NCBI GenBank assembly: GCA_963921825.1
Contig: OY997594.1
Span: forward strand, 30,300,956 to 30,364,955
DNA length: 64,000 bases
Source of the DNA: Erodium maritimum
Lineage: Eukaryota > Streptophyta > Magnoliopsida > Geraniales > Geraniaceae
Reading direction: 5' to 3'
The position numbers and the translations under genes were made by a program. This document shows, one piece after another, positions 1 through 12,333 of the stretch; positions within the stretch are counted from its first letter, which is position 1, and the number at the start of each line of letters is the position of its first letter. Below the pieces are notes generated by a model that saw only the letters and a program-made list of their open reading frames with translations, searched no databases and had not been told where the DNA came from.

Positions 1-1328
1 CTTAGACCTCTTGGTATTTACATTAAATATGGAGCATGAGGCATTGTTATCCGTATCTAATACGTACAATCCTCCAACCATTTTGGCACTAGCATAGAAT
101 ATATCATTGCGTAAAATATTGAAAATTCCACTTCCAACATCAAAATTGTATCCTTCCTTGTCCAACAAAGAAATAGATAAAAAATTGCTACTAAAAGTAG
201 GTACAGAATATACATCTTTTAAAACAAAAGCTAGCCCACTTGGCAAAAGAAGACTAATGGTTCCTACAGCAGTCGCCACAACTTTGGTCTTGTTGCCCAC
301 TCTGAGGTCCACCTCGTCCTTCTTCAATCTCCTGCTACCTTCCAGCCACTGCACATTAGTGCAAATGTGAGATTCTGCCCCGGTATCCAATACCCATGAA
401 TCTTTGGAAGTAGCGGGATTAAGCTCTATAAAGTAAATACCTAACGAAGGCGCAGTCCCACTGCCCTTCTTCAGATCATCCAGAAACTTTCTGCAATCTT
501 TCTTCCAATGACCAGGCTGATGATAGTAGAAGCAGACATTCTCGATCTCCTTCCCTTTCCTTGAGGACTCCCCGGTCTTAGGAAGGTTAGGACGCTTCGG
601 AATTCTCATATTTCCTGTCAAGTGCATAGGGGCCTTCCCCTTGCCTTTCACAGTTTCCCTCTTGAAACTGTTTCCCTGTCTGACCATCAGAACGTCCTTG
701 GATCCCTGATCCCTTACGTTCTTTTCAGCAGTCACCAGCATGCTATGCAACTCTGAGATGGTCTTGTCCATATCGTGCATGTGATAGTTCACGACGAACC
801 CACCATATACACGAGGAAGGGAACGCAGAACCACATCTGCTGCCATCTCGTTTTCAATCTTAAGACCCAGTCTATTAAGATGATCGAGATGCCCCTTCAT
901 TTTCAGGACATGAGGACCCACGGAGCTCCCTGCTGACATTTTGCACGAGAGTAGTTCGTTGAGGACATTGTATTTTCGATACGTGCCCTCTCCTTGAACA
1001 TATCTCTGATGACCCCCATCAAAGTATAGGGATCTTCAGAGTACTCCATGAACTGCTCCTGGAGATTAGGCTCCATGCAGCCCAGCATAATACACGCTAC
1101 ATCTATGGCATCGCTTAGGTGCTTTAGGTATGCAACCTTGACGACCCTTGTAGCGTTATTAGCTGGCTCCTTAGGGTAAACCTGATCAAGGACATATTCC
1201 TTGCGTTCGAATTTGAGGACTATCCTCAAGTTTCTATCCCAGTCCAGGTAGTTTGTCCCATTGAGCTTGACCATGTCAAGAATGGGTTTAAGCGACAAAC
1301 TACCAGTGTTCGCTGATGTGTTAGCCAT
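1..1328 (-). pseudogene. Ty1/copia Gag and start of Pol (element C1), truncated by window edge
   Basis: This is the 5' coding part of a copia retrotransposon, read leftwards from the ATG at 1328. The N-terminus contains the plant copia Gag signature LNGTNYLDWDRNLRIVL. The frame is clean to about 960, where a frameshift ends it early (stop near 903); Gag homology continues in another frame to about 480. The zinc knuckle (about 493-536) reads CFYYHQPGHWKKDC, so the second Cys of CX2CX4HX4C is Tyr. The aspartic protease motif LDTGAES is present with DTG at 379-387. The left end reaches the protease to pre-integrase linker. The product would package RNA and mature Pol, but the frameshift and damaged knuckle make it a pseudogene. 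Element C2 at 32366-40771 is a close relative in the opposite orientation. Confidence 0.9.
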
Positions 1329-2964
1329 TTTGATCTACACGACAAAGTGAATTTAATCAGTAAACTGAATAAATTAAGGAGATCGAGTTCAAACACCGAC
1401 AGGCGATTCTAAACCTATAGAATCTTGAACCAAGAACCTTGATTCACTCGATTGAGCTGAACTAATGCTCACCACTCAATCGAGCTATGTAGGCCGGACT
1501 CCATCCGATCACATCCAATGTGACTCTTGGCTAGGGTATGTACTTGAGTACACGGCTTACCCTATCTGATACCCTAGCTCAACCTCTGGCTGAGAATCGT
1601 AGTCGGGTCCACCAGTTTTCAACGATGGCCTGTCACTATGCAGGTGCTCCGCTAATGCGCACGACACCCACATATGCTGACCAAACTTACTACAACGCCT
1701 TCCCATGGATGCTCCGCTAATGCGCACGACACCCATAGGTCGAGGAAGTAGGAAGTTGTTGATAAACTGGGAGGTATCTGACATGACCCGTTTTTACTTG
1801 TCTTGTCGTGTTTGAACGTTTTGGCACATCATTGATGCGATGAGAACGTCAACTACATTCCAAATGTAATGACGTCTCCAATTACATCCAATGTAATTGC
1901 TCCTTCGAACTCGTCTACTACATCCAATGTAAAGACGGTTCAAGGGTTCACAAGCAAACGATTAAAACCAATTTTATCTTTGCATGTGAGGTGATTTTCT
2001 TGAAAGTTTAAATCTAAGCATGCATTCTAACCATACAATCATGCATAATTTAAACCAAGCATCAAGCAAAAGGACGTGCACGTCAAAGCCCCCTATACTA
2101 TTCCCAACCCGGTCTTGAGCAATCTTGACTTCAAGCTGACGACGTGTGCCTCCCACTCGCCCCTTGACGTCCGTCTACTCCAAGCCGTTTCCTGCGGTCT
2201 CCCACTTGCCTCTTGAGCTCCTTCGTCTCCAAACCGACAATAACGGTTACAATAAAATACACGACTCGCAGGTCGGGAAATAATAATTATTACAAACAAG
2301 TGGTACGACGACCACACCTTTAAAAGAATAGTTACACGCTAACACTATCAGCACGTAGTCCGAGAAAAGCGATAAAACTACCCGGGGCTTAATAACGTGC
2401 ACCATGCATAAATCATCACATCATACAGCGTGTTATCAAACAGCGTGTTATCAAACACCGAGATATGACTGATTTTAGTTAGCTTCCAAGTTTCGAAAAT
2501 TATTACACGGTTTATCGAAACCGGTTTCAAAAAAGAATTTTCCGAACGTTTAATTTTGTGGTTCATTATGACGGTTCCAAACTCGTCGCAATTCCCCAAA
2601 TGGTTTAGCCCCGGCGTTCTGACTATCCAATAGTCACGACTCGGCCTATCTCCGTCCAACGGAGCCCCATCCGGTCACGGGATCGGCTCCCCGAGAGTCA
2701 GGGTCTCGTGACCCCAAAATTAAACTTTGTCCAAAAAAATCAGATTTGATTTTATTTCGAAAATCACCAATTTCATACATAATAACCACATGCAAGAAAC
2801 TAAATCATGTTATCAATCAAGCATGCATCCATATATGCAAAAACATGAAATTAAGAAGCTAACAAGCATATTTGAGCACTTTAAATAAAAAACCAGCAAG
2901 CACTTCAAAATTTCCAGCACCAAAACTGAAAATTTCAGCTCTTGTTTTTCCCGTTGGTAGCCAA
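1329..2964 (-). other. C1 untranslated leader between PBS and gag
   Basis: About 1.6 kb separates the primer-binding site from the gag ATG, with no credible ORF. It contains two direct copies of a 26-bp motif (1645-1670 and 1710-1735) whose core is TGCGCACGACACCC. The same motif pair occurs in the leader of element C2. The short ORFs here do not match known proteins and are taken as noncoding. Confidence 0.75.
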
Positions 2965-2976
2965 GCTCTGATACCA
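2965..2976 (-). other. Primer-binding site of C1 (initiator tRNA-Met type)
   Basis: The minus strand reads TGGTATCAGAGC, the usual plant copia primer-binding site complementary to the 3' end of initiator Met-tRNA. It lies directly inside the LTR and fixes both element orientation and the inner LTR edge. Confidence 0.93.
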
Positions 2977-2977
2977 C

Positions 2978-4488
2978 TTTTTGAACTTGATATCGTGGAC
3001 AAGAAAACAAGAATTTGCAGCGGAAATTAACCACGAATCAAGCAAAATAAACTCTACCAAAGATGAAGAACAAAGCTGAAAAATCAGCAAGGTTACAAGA
3101 ACATCACCTTGATGTTTTGGTGGTGAAGATGGAAGAATAACACCAACTATGCTTCGGCTTGAGTCCCTTGGACGCCTACGTATCCGAGATGGAATCAAAG
3201 CCAACGTAGTTCTTGAGTTTGATGACTCAAGAACATGAAAAACAACCTATTGAGCTTGGAGGGGGTTTCGGCCAAGGGTAGAAGAAGAAGAAGACTCTCT
3301 CTCTAATTCTCTACACTTGCATGTTATGTTCTCCAACCTATCTTGCATGCTTAGTTAAGTGGAATCACTTAACTCTCTACTTGAGACAAGTGTCCATGCC
3401 AAGATGCTAGGTGGAACTAAAAGACAACCTAGTTTATTAGTTTAGTGGAAATTGGGTCCCACCCAATCTTGGTCAACAAGACTAATAGTCATCTAATGAC
3501 TTGAGTCCTTGTTGGGCCTAGCCTATATGGGCCGGCCATGAGCCTCTCCAAGAGAGCCCATGTCGAGCCCAATATGCTAGCCGGTCCACTATGGCGATCC
3601 CCGCCACAATTCCCTCCAACTTAGGTTTGTCATGTTCTTATCGAGTATCAAACTGTCGGTGTGACCCTTAGGTCTATGCATGTCGGTAAGATCAACGTAA
3701 AATCCCATTTTACTTGATCTTACCAAAGTGGCGACTGACAAGACTCAGTATTGCCCGACCCTGCATAACGAATCGAGCCCTGTCGATTCTGACCTTTCAG
3801 TCGTCCTTGTCATTATCCCTTTATCACCAATATCCGGATTGAGATAAGGCATAGAGTCGTCATCCTTATTATCCTCAATCCATGTTCCTTGATATGTGAG
3901 ATGACTGACCTTATGATACCCAGTATCATGTGCATGGCCATGCTTTCCTGTCAGTCACTCTCGATCAAGCGGCCGTGAACCAGATATCTTTCCCATACCG
4001 CAGTATGAGGGATAAATCCCTTAGCCGTCTATCATGTCACTTATGCAGTCATTCCCCAAGCCAATCATGACCGTTATGGAAGCCCAGTCACGGTGCAACG
4101 TTGTGCTTTCAGGTCAAACTTGGTTGTTTACTGCATAGCAATCATATAGACTCCTCGGTCTAAGGATACCTGACAAGCTACGACTCTGAACATGTTCATG
4201 ACTTAATCTATGGAACATATTCAGGTCAGGTCGTCCAACATCATGTCCCACATGATGTTTATGATCAGACTCCGGAACCCTTTCCTATGGCTAATAGAAC
4301 GTAAGCCATCAAGAGTCATATTTCATACTAGTCGCTTCCAGCGAAGACTATTGACTAGGGACCTCATCGAGTGTGATCCATTCTGATCTATGGTTCTATT
4401 CGCATGGTGGGCACAGATCGGAAACACACACGACATATTACTCCAACACTTAAGTAATATAAAAGCCGTTTTATTTATATTGCCAACA
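2978..4488 (-). repeat. 5' LTR of copia element C1
   Basis: On the minus strand the LTR begins TGTTGGCAATATAAATAAAA at 4488 and ends next to the PBS. It shares many blocks with the C2 LTRs, for example the segments around GTGTTGGAGTAATAT and GCGACTAGTATGAAA, but is clearly diverged from them, so it is a sister subfamily. The 3' end lacks the canonical CA, suggesting decay. The partner LTR is outside the window, so age and TSD cannot be judged. Confidence 0.85.
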
Positions 4489-4779
4489 ATGATATTTACA
4501 ATTGGACATTTACGATCGGACTACGGGCACTGAGGCTAACACAAATCGCGTCTCTCTTGTTCACGACTCTCTCAACATCGGTGGATATTTTCCTCTCGAG
4601 TTCACGACGTCGGGAAATCAGGAGGCACGAATTGAAGATGATCGAACAAGGTGAGGAAGCACATGGGTCATCCAAGATCAACGAACAAGCACATGTAAGA
4701 TTATTTCGTTCACCTCTTCTCCTCCACAAGTCTGAAATTGTTAAATAAGCTTCGAAAATTTGAAATTCATCTCCTTTCG

Positions 4780-5100
4780 AAATACCCACATGATGTTATT
4801 TAGGAATCCTCAAATTCTAGGATTTATGAGTTGAAAATACCCAAATTCTATGGTTCCTGAGCTAAAAATCTCTTAATTCTATGGTTCCTTAGCTAAAATT
4901 TCCCAAATTCTGGGGTTTGTTTAAAAATCCCCAAATTCTAGGGTTTATGAGCCCAAAATCCTAAAATTCTAGGGTTTATGAGCTGAAAATCTCCAAATGC
5001 TAAGGTTTATTAGCTGAAAGTCTTCAAATGCTAGGGTTTGTTTTAAAATACCCCAATTCTAGGGTTCCTGAGCTAAAAATCCCCAAATTTAGAATATGAA
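4780..5100. repeat. Diverged short tandem repeat (about 35-bp period)
   Basis: A unit resembling CCCAAATTCTAGGGTTTATG followed by AGCTAAAAAT recurs about eight times with substitutions and small indels. It includes interstitial telomere-like AGGGTTT words but no true TTTAGGG array. It lies between the C1 LTR and a gypsy LTR fragment. Confidence 0.75.
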
Positions 5101-5169
5101 ATTGATAATTTTTAGTTTCTTAACAGTATTTGGGTGTTTGTATGAATGTGATAATTTTTTGGGTGTTTG

Positions 5170-6090
5170 TAGGAAAAGCAGCAGGGGGTGAGCATTTCGC
5201 TCACCGCCACGGATACCCGACTGACCACGGCATACGAGTAAAAATACCAGGAACACCAATATAAATTCAGGGAAAAAGGTTATAGCTCACACATGATACC
5301 AAAACGCCGCACGGGCTAACCGTCAAACACACCAACATCTCTACCACCCTTTCCGCAATAGAAAACAAATAACAGAGATTACATTCTCAACAAATCAAGT
5401 TGCAAATGCACACATTATCACGCAATATCAACACACACACACACTGCACAGTTTTCGGTAGCAAACCGGCTGGGCCTGGCGTTGCCCCGCAATACTTTTT
5501 CCGACCGCCAATCGGAAAGGCGAGCCGACCTCTTCGCGGAAAAATCGCAACACTTTACCGATTGCTAGTCGGAAGGTGGGCCCACCTCATCGCGGAACCA
5601 CGGCACCCTTCGTCGATGGGAAGTCGACAAGCGGGCCATACCTTAACCACCCATCACCACATAGACCACCAACAATTAAACAATCATCACAACACACTAT
5701 CAATTGTCGCATTTAACATATCAAGGCGCTACCAACTATCAAGTCACACGAGTCATTCAATACACACACAAGTTCAACACTCCAAGCGCACACTAGTCAA
5801 CATACAAGCACAACAACGCTAATAGGCACATCACGACATTTTACGGAGTATACCCAACCTACGAGCACAACCAGGTACCCTCATGCATTTCTACAAACAT
5901 GCCAAGTATAATCAACCTACGGACACAACCAGGTGCCCACATGCATTTTTACTAGTAACTTTACCTAGTCAAACCGATATCCGGCTACTTTTCCCTACCT
6001 CGTAATGCCATCCAAATCAAAACGTAGCTCCGGAAGTGCTCGCGACAACCCGCCAAAAGCTCCCCTCTTCCGCGATCGGTGGCAAAATCT
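5170..6090 (-). repeat. Truncated gypsy LTR fragment (Tekay-like), inverted
   Basis: Read on the minus strand, this segment parallels the 3' LTR at 20869-23274. It has the CACCTGGTTGTG-type repeats, then the block CCTTCCGACTAGCAATCGG (compare CCTTCCGACTAGCTATCGG near 22587), the GCCCAGCCGGTT block, and the ACTCACCCC...GCTGCTTTTCCTACA block. The terminal GGGGCGTGACA end is missing, so it is an internal LTR fragment and no TSD is visible. Confidence 0.7.
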
Positions 6091-6722
6091 AAAGTGACGA
6101 AACAACACACTTTTTAATACGCAAGCAGATGAGCGTAAATTTGTCCTATCTAAATAGACTAGTTTTCCCTATATTTTTATCTTGTTTGTGCCTCGTTTTT
6201 ATGTTTTTAGCGTTTACTAATAATTGCACAAAACCTCTTTCTTGGTCGATACTTTTCAAGTGTTCAAAATATATTCATGATTGGTCTTGTTTTGTAGGCC
6301 GCAAAAAAATAAAATTATTGGCGCAAGAACAAGGTCGATCGGAGCACATACGGAGCGGGTAGGAGCGATTGAAGCATCAGATGAAAAGTGGAAAAATCTG
6401 GCCATCAGTTCTGTTCCGGTGTGGTGAAGCCCACGATATGACTGTGCGCTCGTGCCTCTGAAGCCGCTCGATCTGCTGGCTTTCGCGCAGACCTTATCTA
6501 ACGGACAGATATGATTTGTTAACTTCTGATCTGGTCCGTTTGATTGCTGACCAGATTATGTAGACAAGATAGCGCATGTCAGCACTGGTTGCACGCCTAG
6601 TTCGCTGCTACCACCCGCACCCGAGTACTTCGGCCAGCTTGCACTCGCTTGAATCCAAAGCAGCAGCAATCATTTACATTTGTTTTATTTATTTATTTTT
6701 ATAGAACTTTTTAGCCTATATA
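6091..6722. other. Unassigned spacer, possibly older retroelement leader
   Basis: No ORF or structure could be supported. The stretch around 6295-6370 (CGCAAGAACAAGG... GGAGCGATTGAAGC) has the style of Tat/Athila leader sequence, but this is an impression only. Confidence 0.3.
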
Positions 6723-6732
6723 ACTGTGGAGG

Positions 6733-8053
6733 AAAAAAAACCTACGAGGTTACTCTCAAAATCCTTTAGGGTTCCACATTTCGTCGCTGTTGTCGCCGCC
6801 TGTCCGTCGCCCTCCTCCACGATCCGTTCACCTGGTCCTATCTCCTTTCCTTGTAGTATTACTTTCCCTCTCCCCCATCACTATGGTGTTCCCGATCCAT
6901 CGCTATCATCGAGAAGGACACCCCCCGGAATCTATGGCTGCCGAACCATCTCACTCCGGATCATCCCGTTGAGTCTGGTCGTCCACGCCCTCCCATGATC
7001 GATCAAGCCAACCCTATTTTGGTTCTACACAATAGGGGATGGTCCATGCACGACATGCACCACGATCCGACGTGGTTGCATAGGGATCCTTGGCACCGCC
7101 CTCCACCGGAGTCCGTCCGGATCTTTACAGCCAATCCCGGCAACTGCCGTCCTCTCCCGGATTGGGATCAGCCACTCCAACGTCAGGAGGCACTAGCTCG
7201 GGGCCTGATTCCAGTTCCCCCACCGGCGGGCACCGGGAATCCGGGCTTTCCATGGGATCCGGTGCACTATTTTTCCTGGTCTTCGGCTTATCAACCAGGA
7301 TATGGCCAGCCGGATTTTGGGATGCAGTAGGGTAGGGCTTCCCAGTATCCAGGCCATGTCAACCCGAGAAGGACCGAGACCGGCAGGAGCCGGGCACACC
7401 AGGAGCATCGGAGTACTACTGTCAAAGTGCTGCACCCGTCGCCGACAATAACCAAACGTCAAGCCACGGATATCCCAAGCCCTAAATCTCGCTTGAAGAT
7501 TGGGGCCAAGTGGAAGAAGCCAGATCCACGGCTGGGGGATCTGATGAACTGCACTTTGGCTCGACGGGGGATTCTGCGCTTCTTCACAGCCGTTGGACCA
7601 AGACCCAGGGTTATCAAGACGGGTCACAAACCAGAGCCTAACGGGCAGCCAACCTCCACTGACCAAGCACAGGAACGGGACACTAGCCCGGGGGCCTGCA
7701 ACCCCCCGGGGGAGGAATGATCCTCCAGAGCGGGGGTGGGAAGGACCGTCAGGGACCTATACCCACAGACCCGGGACGTCTAAAGGCTTTATCTATTTTC
7801 AGGTTGATTGTTTTAGGACAAATAAGACTTTGGCTAGGTAGATTTCATTCTGTTAGTTTTATTTTGTTTGAAACAGTGGATCGAGGAGTTCTTGAGTTTG
7901 GATCTGCGAAACAAAGCAGACTATTGATATGGAACCATGTGCGCCCGATGGGCCACGACCGATCGGGACAACAGCTGGTATCCGGGACTGTTAGGTCCCA
8001 CATTGTAAGCACGTTGATTTAGTAATACTACTTCCTTCCCGTTTATAAAAAAA
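6733..8053 (+). mobile_element. Non-autonomous A-tailed retroposon 'a' (1321 bp, 10-bp TSD)
   Basis: The unit is bounded by perfect 10-bp direct repeats ACTGTGGAGG (6723-6732 and 8054-8063) and ends in a short A-tail after TTCCCGTTTATA. It is GC-rich with CT-rich stretches like a LINE 5' UTR, and no reading frame in it resembles ORF1, endonuclease or RT. Its last 200 bp match the 3' part of retroposon 'b' at 46110-46872 and of the ORF1-only LINE at 47332-49570, including the identical 13-mer AAAGCAGACTATT (7913-7925). It is inferred to be mobilised in trans by an L1-type RT recognising that 3' end. Confidence 0.8.
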
Positions 8054-8177
8054 ACTGTGGAGGGCGTGAGAAACAAGGGTAGCACATCAGATTTTTTACT
8101 TTATAGAATCCAACATCATTTTTTTTTCTTTTCTCTCTTTCCTTTTTACTGTTCTTCAAGTGTTCTCACCTAAAGAA

Positions 8178-10468
8178 TTTTTTTTTTATCAGAGATGTTT
8201 TATAAGCCTTATTCTCAAAATGAGATATAGGCAGTCTGCTCGAGGACAGACCAGAACCACAAACTACAAAAACAAACAGCAGTTCCAAAGGTGGATATAC
8301 CATCCTCCTGCAAAACAGAAAAAACAAGAACCGGACCAGCCTAGACAACCTAAGGAAAACAACTTAAGCAAAACGACATGGAACCAAAGAACTCCTGCAA
8401 CTCAGAAAAAAGAACTCTTTCGCCAGACCAAAGAAAACCCCCACCAGATCAATCCGGAGTAGATTCCGAGTCAGATTCCGAGTCAGAAAGATCACACTCC
8501 GGACTACGGTGACAAAGTTCTGCATCTAACATATCGAGCTCCTTCCTGAACTGTTCGCCAGTAGACTTGGATTTGAAGCCCATTTTGCTGCAATAATCCC
8601 AAGCCTTGGTCGCTAACTGTTGTTTGCTCAAGTCTATAGTAGGCCCGGGGCCGTATGTATCATCCGCCAAAGTCTGATCCGATAGGGTACCTGAATTACC
8701 ACAGAGTTCCTTACCCTTAAGTGTGCGCTTCTTCTTGTGGAAGAGAAAATTGCTCGACACTGTTCTTTCTGAATCACCTGTCCCTGCTGGAGACTTCGTT
8801 TCAGGCACAATCATGTTTGTATATACCTGTTCTGAGTCCATCCCTACTCTCTCAGTGAACGTAGGAGAAGGTGTCGCACTCTCAAGCTCCCTACATTGGA
8901 CTTGCGGACTAGAAAACGTGTTCTCTGACTTCCCAGAATTGCTTGGTACAGAAAGCGTCGTCGGCACCATCACAACAGGCTCCCTGGAGTGAGAAGCAAA
9001 GTGACTTTCCTTATCTAAGACATCGTCTTTGGTATCACCCTCACCCTACCGAGACCCTTCAGCTGCAATCACATTGGGTACTGACGCAGCTTCAACGACC
9101 AAAGGCAACACCGAGACAACCGTGTCCCCTAATTCCACCTCCATAGTCTGCAAGGTTAGGCAAGGCTCCATATTGATCAAGACCAGAGACTCAGCAAAAG
9201 TTAGTCCATGTAACGAATCCGGATGAACCATGACAATAGTACCCAAACTCTCAGCTAGGGACTCCAGATTCACACGACTCCACCCGTGATAAGGAACCCC
9301 AACAAACTTGACCCAATTGAACACGCCTCCCTTACTAAGTAGGTCCTCCTTGTCGAGACCCATGACAACCCGTTGAGAAAGCCAGTCCCATCTTGTAATA
9401 ACCATTGGCTCTTCTATCGCTTTGTCCAAACAAAGGATCAAGATGACTCTGCTCCCCAATGCCGTAATCTTAACGGAAGTCTCTCCCTGTCGAACAAACT
9501 CATCCTGCAGATCAGCTGGCAATATGTTCTCTCGAAGCACCCCCAACCAACCTGCATCAACTTCTGAGGCCCGAGCATTGTTAACCTGCAAAACTAGTGG
9601 CTTCCTTCCACCCCGAGCTCGCCTCTCCTTAATTTTGTTGATGGAGTCTCGTAAATCCATGGCAGACCTTTGATCCCAAGCTTGAGCAACAAAAAGCTTG
9701 TGGGAGCCCAGCCTGGATCCATTTACCATTCTCACCACCTATTCAAGATCAGTCCCAATCCGAAAGGAGACAAAACCGAAAAATTTACCTATCCGGTTTG
9801 GATTTGTTGGAATGTGAATATGAGTAACTTCAGCAACCGTGCCAAAAATCGCTTTCAGACCTTCAATTGTCGTCCCTTCCGGTAGATTATAAACAAAAAT
9901 CTTGTGATCGGATAGAGAACCCGAAGCAGCTACTCTCCCCGTCCGGCGAGCACCGTCCTTGGCCGGATCATTTCCCCTGTGTCCTTCCTCGGCATGGTCG
10001 ATATCCACCCTTTTGTATTTCTCCCTTGCCACTGCGACTTGTTCTGCAGATACCACCATTGACTAAATCACCATAGAATTGACCCTTTTTGGTTTTAAGT
10101 GTACTATGCACAACTAGGAACTCCAGCAATCACTACTGAAACCAGAGTGGCAGGCAAAGCTAAAATTGGAGAGAGAAGAACCGGACAACACCGCTGGCTT
10201 GAAGGCTTGGCTGGCCGGCAACCGTGTCTCCGCCGACGAACAACACCTTCAGTCGGGACGGATCGACGCCTATATCACTCCAAATCAGAACTGGACTAGG
10301 AGTAACGCTAATGTAACGGCGAGCGGCGGCGATCGATGGTCATCAATACTAGTTCTCCATGACAGCACCTACTCGGCGAGACACTCAGGAGAGCATAGCG
10401 ACGCGGCAACGCAGATCGGGACTGGATGGAGGAAGGCGCGTGGGCGCGCGTTCTCCTAGGGCCGGCTG
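8178..10468 (-). mobile_element. ORF1-only LINE, copy A (5' UTR, ORF1, 3' UTR, poly-A; no RT)
   Basis: On the minus strand the unit has a GC-rich 5' leader (10468-10060), an RRM-type ORF1 (10059-8449), about 260 bp of T/G-rich 3' UTR (8448-8188) and a 10-nt A-tail (complement of 8178-8187). No endonuclease or RT sequence lies between ORF1 and the tail, so the unit is a half-LINE, comparable in layout to mammalian HAL1. Copy B lies immediately upstream in the same orientation. The left flank CACCTAAAG (8167-8175) resembles CATCTAAAG (12334-12342) beyond copy B, suggesting one insertion event for the pair. Confidence 0.8.
8449..10059 (-). pseudogene. L1 ORF1 protein with RRM domain (copy A), two nonsense codons
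   Basis: The frame runs from the ATG at 10059 to a stop at 8449-8451, about 536 codons, interrupted by only two in-frame stops and no frameshift. The RRM (residues about 50-110) shows RNP2-like KIFVYNLPEG and RNP1-like GKFFGFVSF. A middle region (LVLQVNNARASEVDAGWLG, then WVKFVGVPYHGW) resembles plant L1 ORF1 proteins that bind RNA in the LINE RNP. The C-terminus is acidic and Ser-rich (DSESDSEST). The stops are TAG at 9739-9741, where copy B has CAG (Gln), and TAG at 9046-9048, where copy B has TGG (Trp). RRM-bearing ORF1 is known from the BNR-type L1 subclade of plants. Function is inferred; the gene is dead as it stands. Confidence 0.85.
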
Positions 10469-12333
10469 CAGAGTTCCTTACCCTTAAATGTGCGCTTCTT
10501 CTTGCGGAAGAGAAAGTTGCTCAACATTGTTCTTTCCGAATCACCTGTCCCTACTGGAGACTTCGTGTCAGGCACAATCATGTTTGTATGTACCTGTTCT
10601 GAGTCCATCCCTACTCTCCCAGTGAACGTGGGAGAAGGTTTCACACTCTCGAGCTCCCTGCATCGGACTTGCGGACTAGAAAACGTGTTTTCTGGCTTCC
10701 TGGAATTGCTTGTTACAGAAAGCGTCGCCGGCACCATATCAACAGGCTCCCTGGAGTGAGAACCAAAGTGACTTTCCTTATCGAAGTCATCGTCTTTGGT
10801 CCCACTCCCTATCGAGACATCACCCTCACCCCACTGAGACCCTTCTGCTGCAAGCATATTGGGCATTGACTCAGCTTTAACGACCAAAGGCAACACCGAG
10901 ACAACCGTGTCCCCTAATTCCACCTCCATAGTCTACAAGGTTAGGCTAGGCTCCATATGGATCAAGACCAGAGACTCATCAAAACTTAGTCCATGTAACG
11001 AATCTGGATGAACCATGACAATAGTATCCAAACTCTCAACTAGGGACTCCAGATTCGCACGACTTCACCCATGATAAGGAACCCCGACAAACTTGACCCA
11101 ATTGAACACACCTCCCTTACTAAGCAGGTCCTCCTTGTCAAGACCCATGACAACCCATTGAGAAAACTAGACCCATCTTGTAAGAACCATTCGCTCTTCT
11201 ATCGATTTGTCCAAACAAAGGATCAAGATGACCCTGTTCCCCAAAGACGTAATCTTAACGGAAGTCTCTCCTTGTCGATTAAACTCATCCTGTAGATCAT
11301 CTGGCAAAACATTCTCTCGAAGCACCCCCAACCATCCTGCATCAACCTCTGCGGCCCGAGCATTATTAACCTGCAGAACTAGTGGCTTCCTTCCGCACCG
11401 AGCACGCTCCTCCCTAATTTTGTGAATGGAATCGCATACAACCAAGGCAGAACTTTGGTCCCAAGCTTGAGCAACAAATAACTTATGGGAGCCCAGCCTG
11501 GATCCATTAACTTTCTCACCACCTGTTCCAGATCAGTCCCAATTCGAAAAGAGACAAAACCGAAGAATTTACCTATCCGATTTGGATTCGTTGGAATGTG
11601 AATATGAGTAACATCCACAACCGTGCCAAAGCTCGCTTTTAAACCTTCGGTTGTCATCCCTTCCGGTAAGTTATAAACAAATACCTTGTGATCGGATAGA
11701 GAACCTGGAGTAGCAACTCTTCCCGTCCGGTGAGCACCCTCCCGGGACGAAACCTTTCCTCTGGTCCCTTTCTCGGCAAGATCGACATCCACCCCTTTGC
11801 CTTTCTCTACCTCCCGTGCCGCTGCAACTTGTTCAGCAGATAACACAACTGAACGGATCACCATAGCTCACCCGTGTCGGATGCGAGATCAGACGCAATG
11901 GACCACAACCCCTAACAGAGAATAGAGATGCGATCTCAGAGGCCGGCAACCGGAGATCAGCCAAAGTGAACACTGATCACGTGAACCACACAGAGCAGCC
12001 GACCGAAGTGGACACTGACACGTGAACCACACTGAGCAGCCGAAACTGGACTCACACTTATCAACCGAAGTCAGAACCGATCAGCCGAAGTGTGCGCCGG
12101 GATTATGGGTTACAGGGCTACCGGTGTTACAGGACACAGACGATCACCACTGCCATCATCGAATCGACGACGAAGAGGGACGGAAATCTGGCACCCAAAA
12201 CGCCGAGGACTGGCTCCCTACGATGGTGCGCGAGACGGCTTCCGGAGACTGTTTTTCCTGATGACCAGATACAGGGAGAAGCGTCGATATCGAGAAGCAC
12301 CCAGGGACTGCGATCCAATACTGTTGCCATGAC
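10469..12333 (-). mobile_element. ORF1-only LINE, copy B, 3'-truncated and fused to copy A
   Basis: This copy carries a different 5' leader (12333-11865), which includes a short repeat around GACACGTGAACCACAC, and most of the same ORF1. It stops abruptly at 10469 inside ORF1, at the word CAGAGTTCC that corresponds to copy A near 8702. Directly downstream (minus sense) the complete copy A begins. LINE insertions are usually truncated at the 5' end, so a copy truncated at its 3' end and joined to an intact one is unusual. Confidence 0.75.
10470..11864 (-). pseudogene. L1 ORF1 protein with RRM domain (copy B), frameshifted and 3'-truncated
   Basis: The product starts at about 11864 and shows the same RRM core as copy A (RNP2 KVFVYNLPEG, RNP1 GKFFGFVSF). 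A one-base loss just after the RRM, near 11505-11515, shifts the frame. The homologous sequence resumes in another frame (11445-11167) and, after a stop, at 10929-10470 (TKDDDFDKESHFGSHSREPV region). It ends at the junction with copy A without the C-terminal acidic tail. The proteins of A and B are closely alike by eye, so both came from the same active family. Confidence 0.82.

Noticed and set aside
5400-5822. 140-codon open frame on the plus strand
   Set aside because: It lies antisense within a recognisable gypsy LTR fragment; His/Thr-rich low-complexity composition and no domain.
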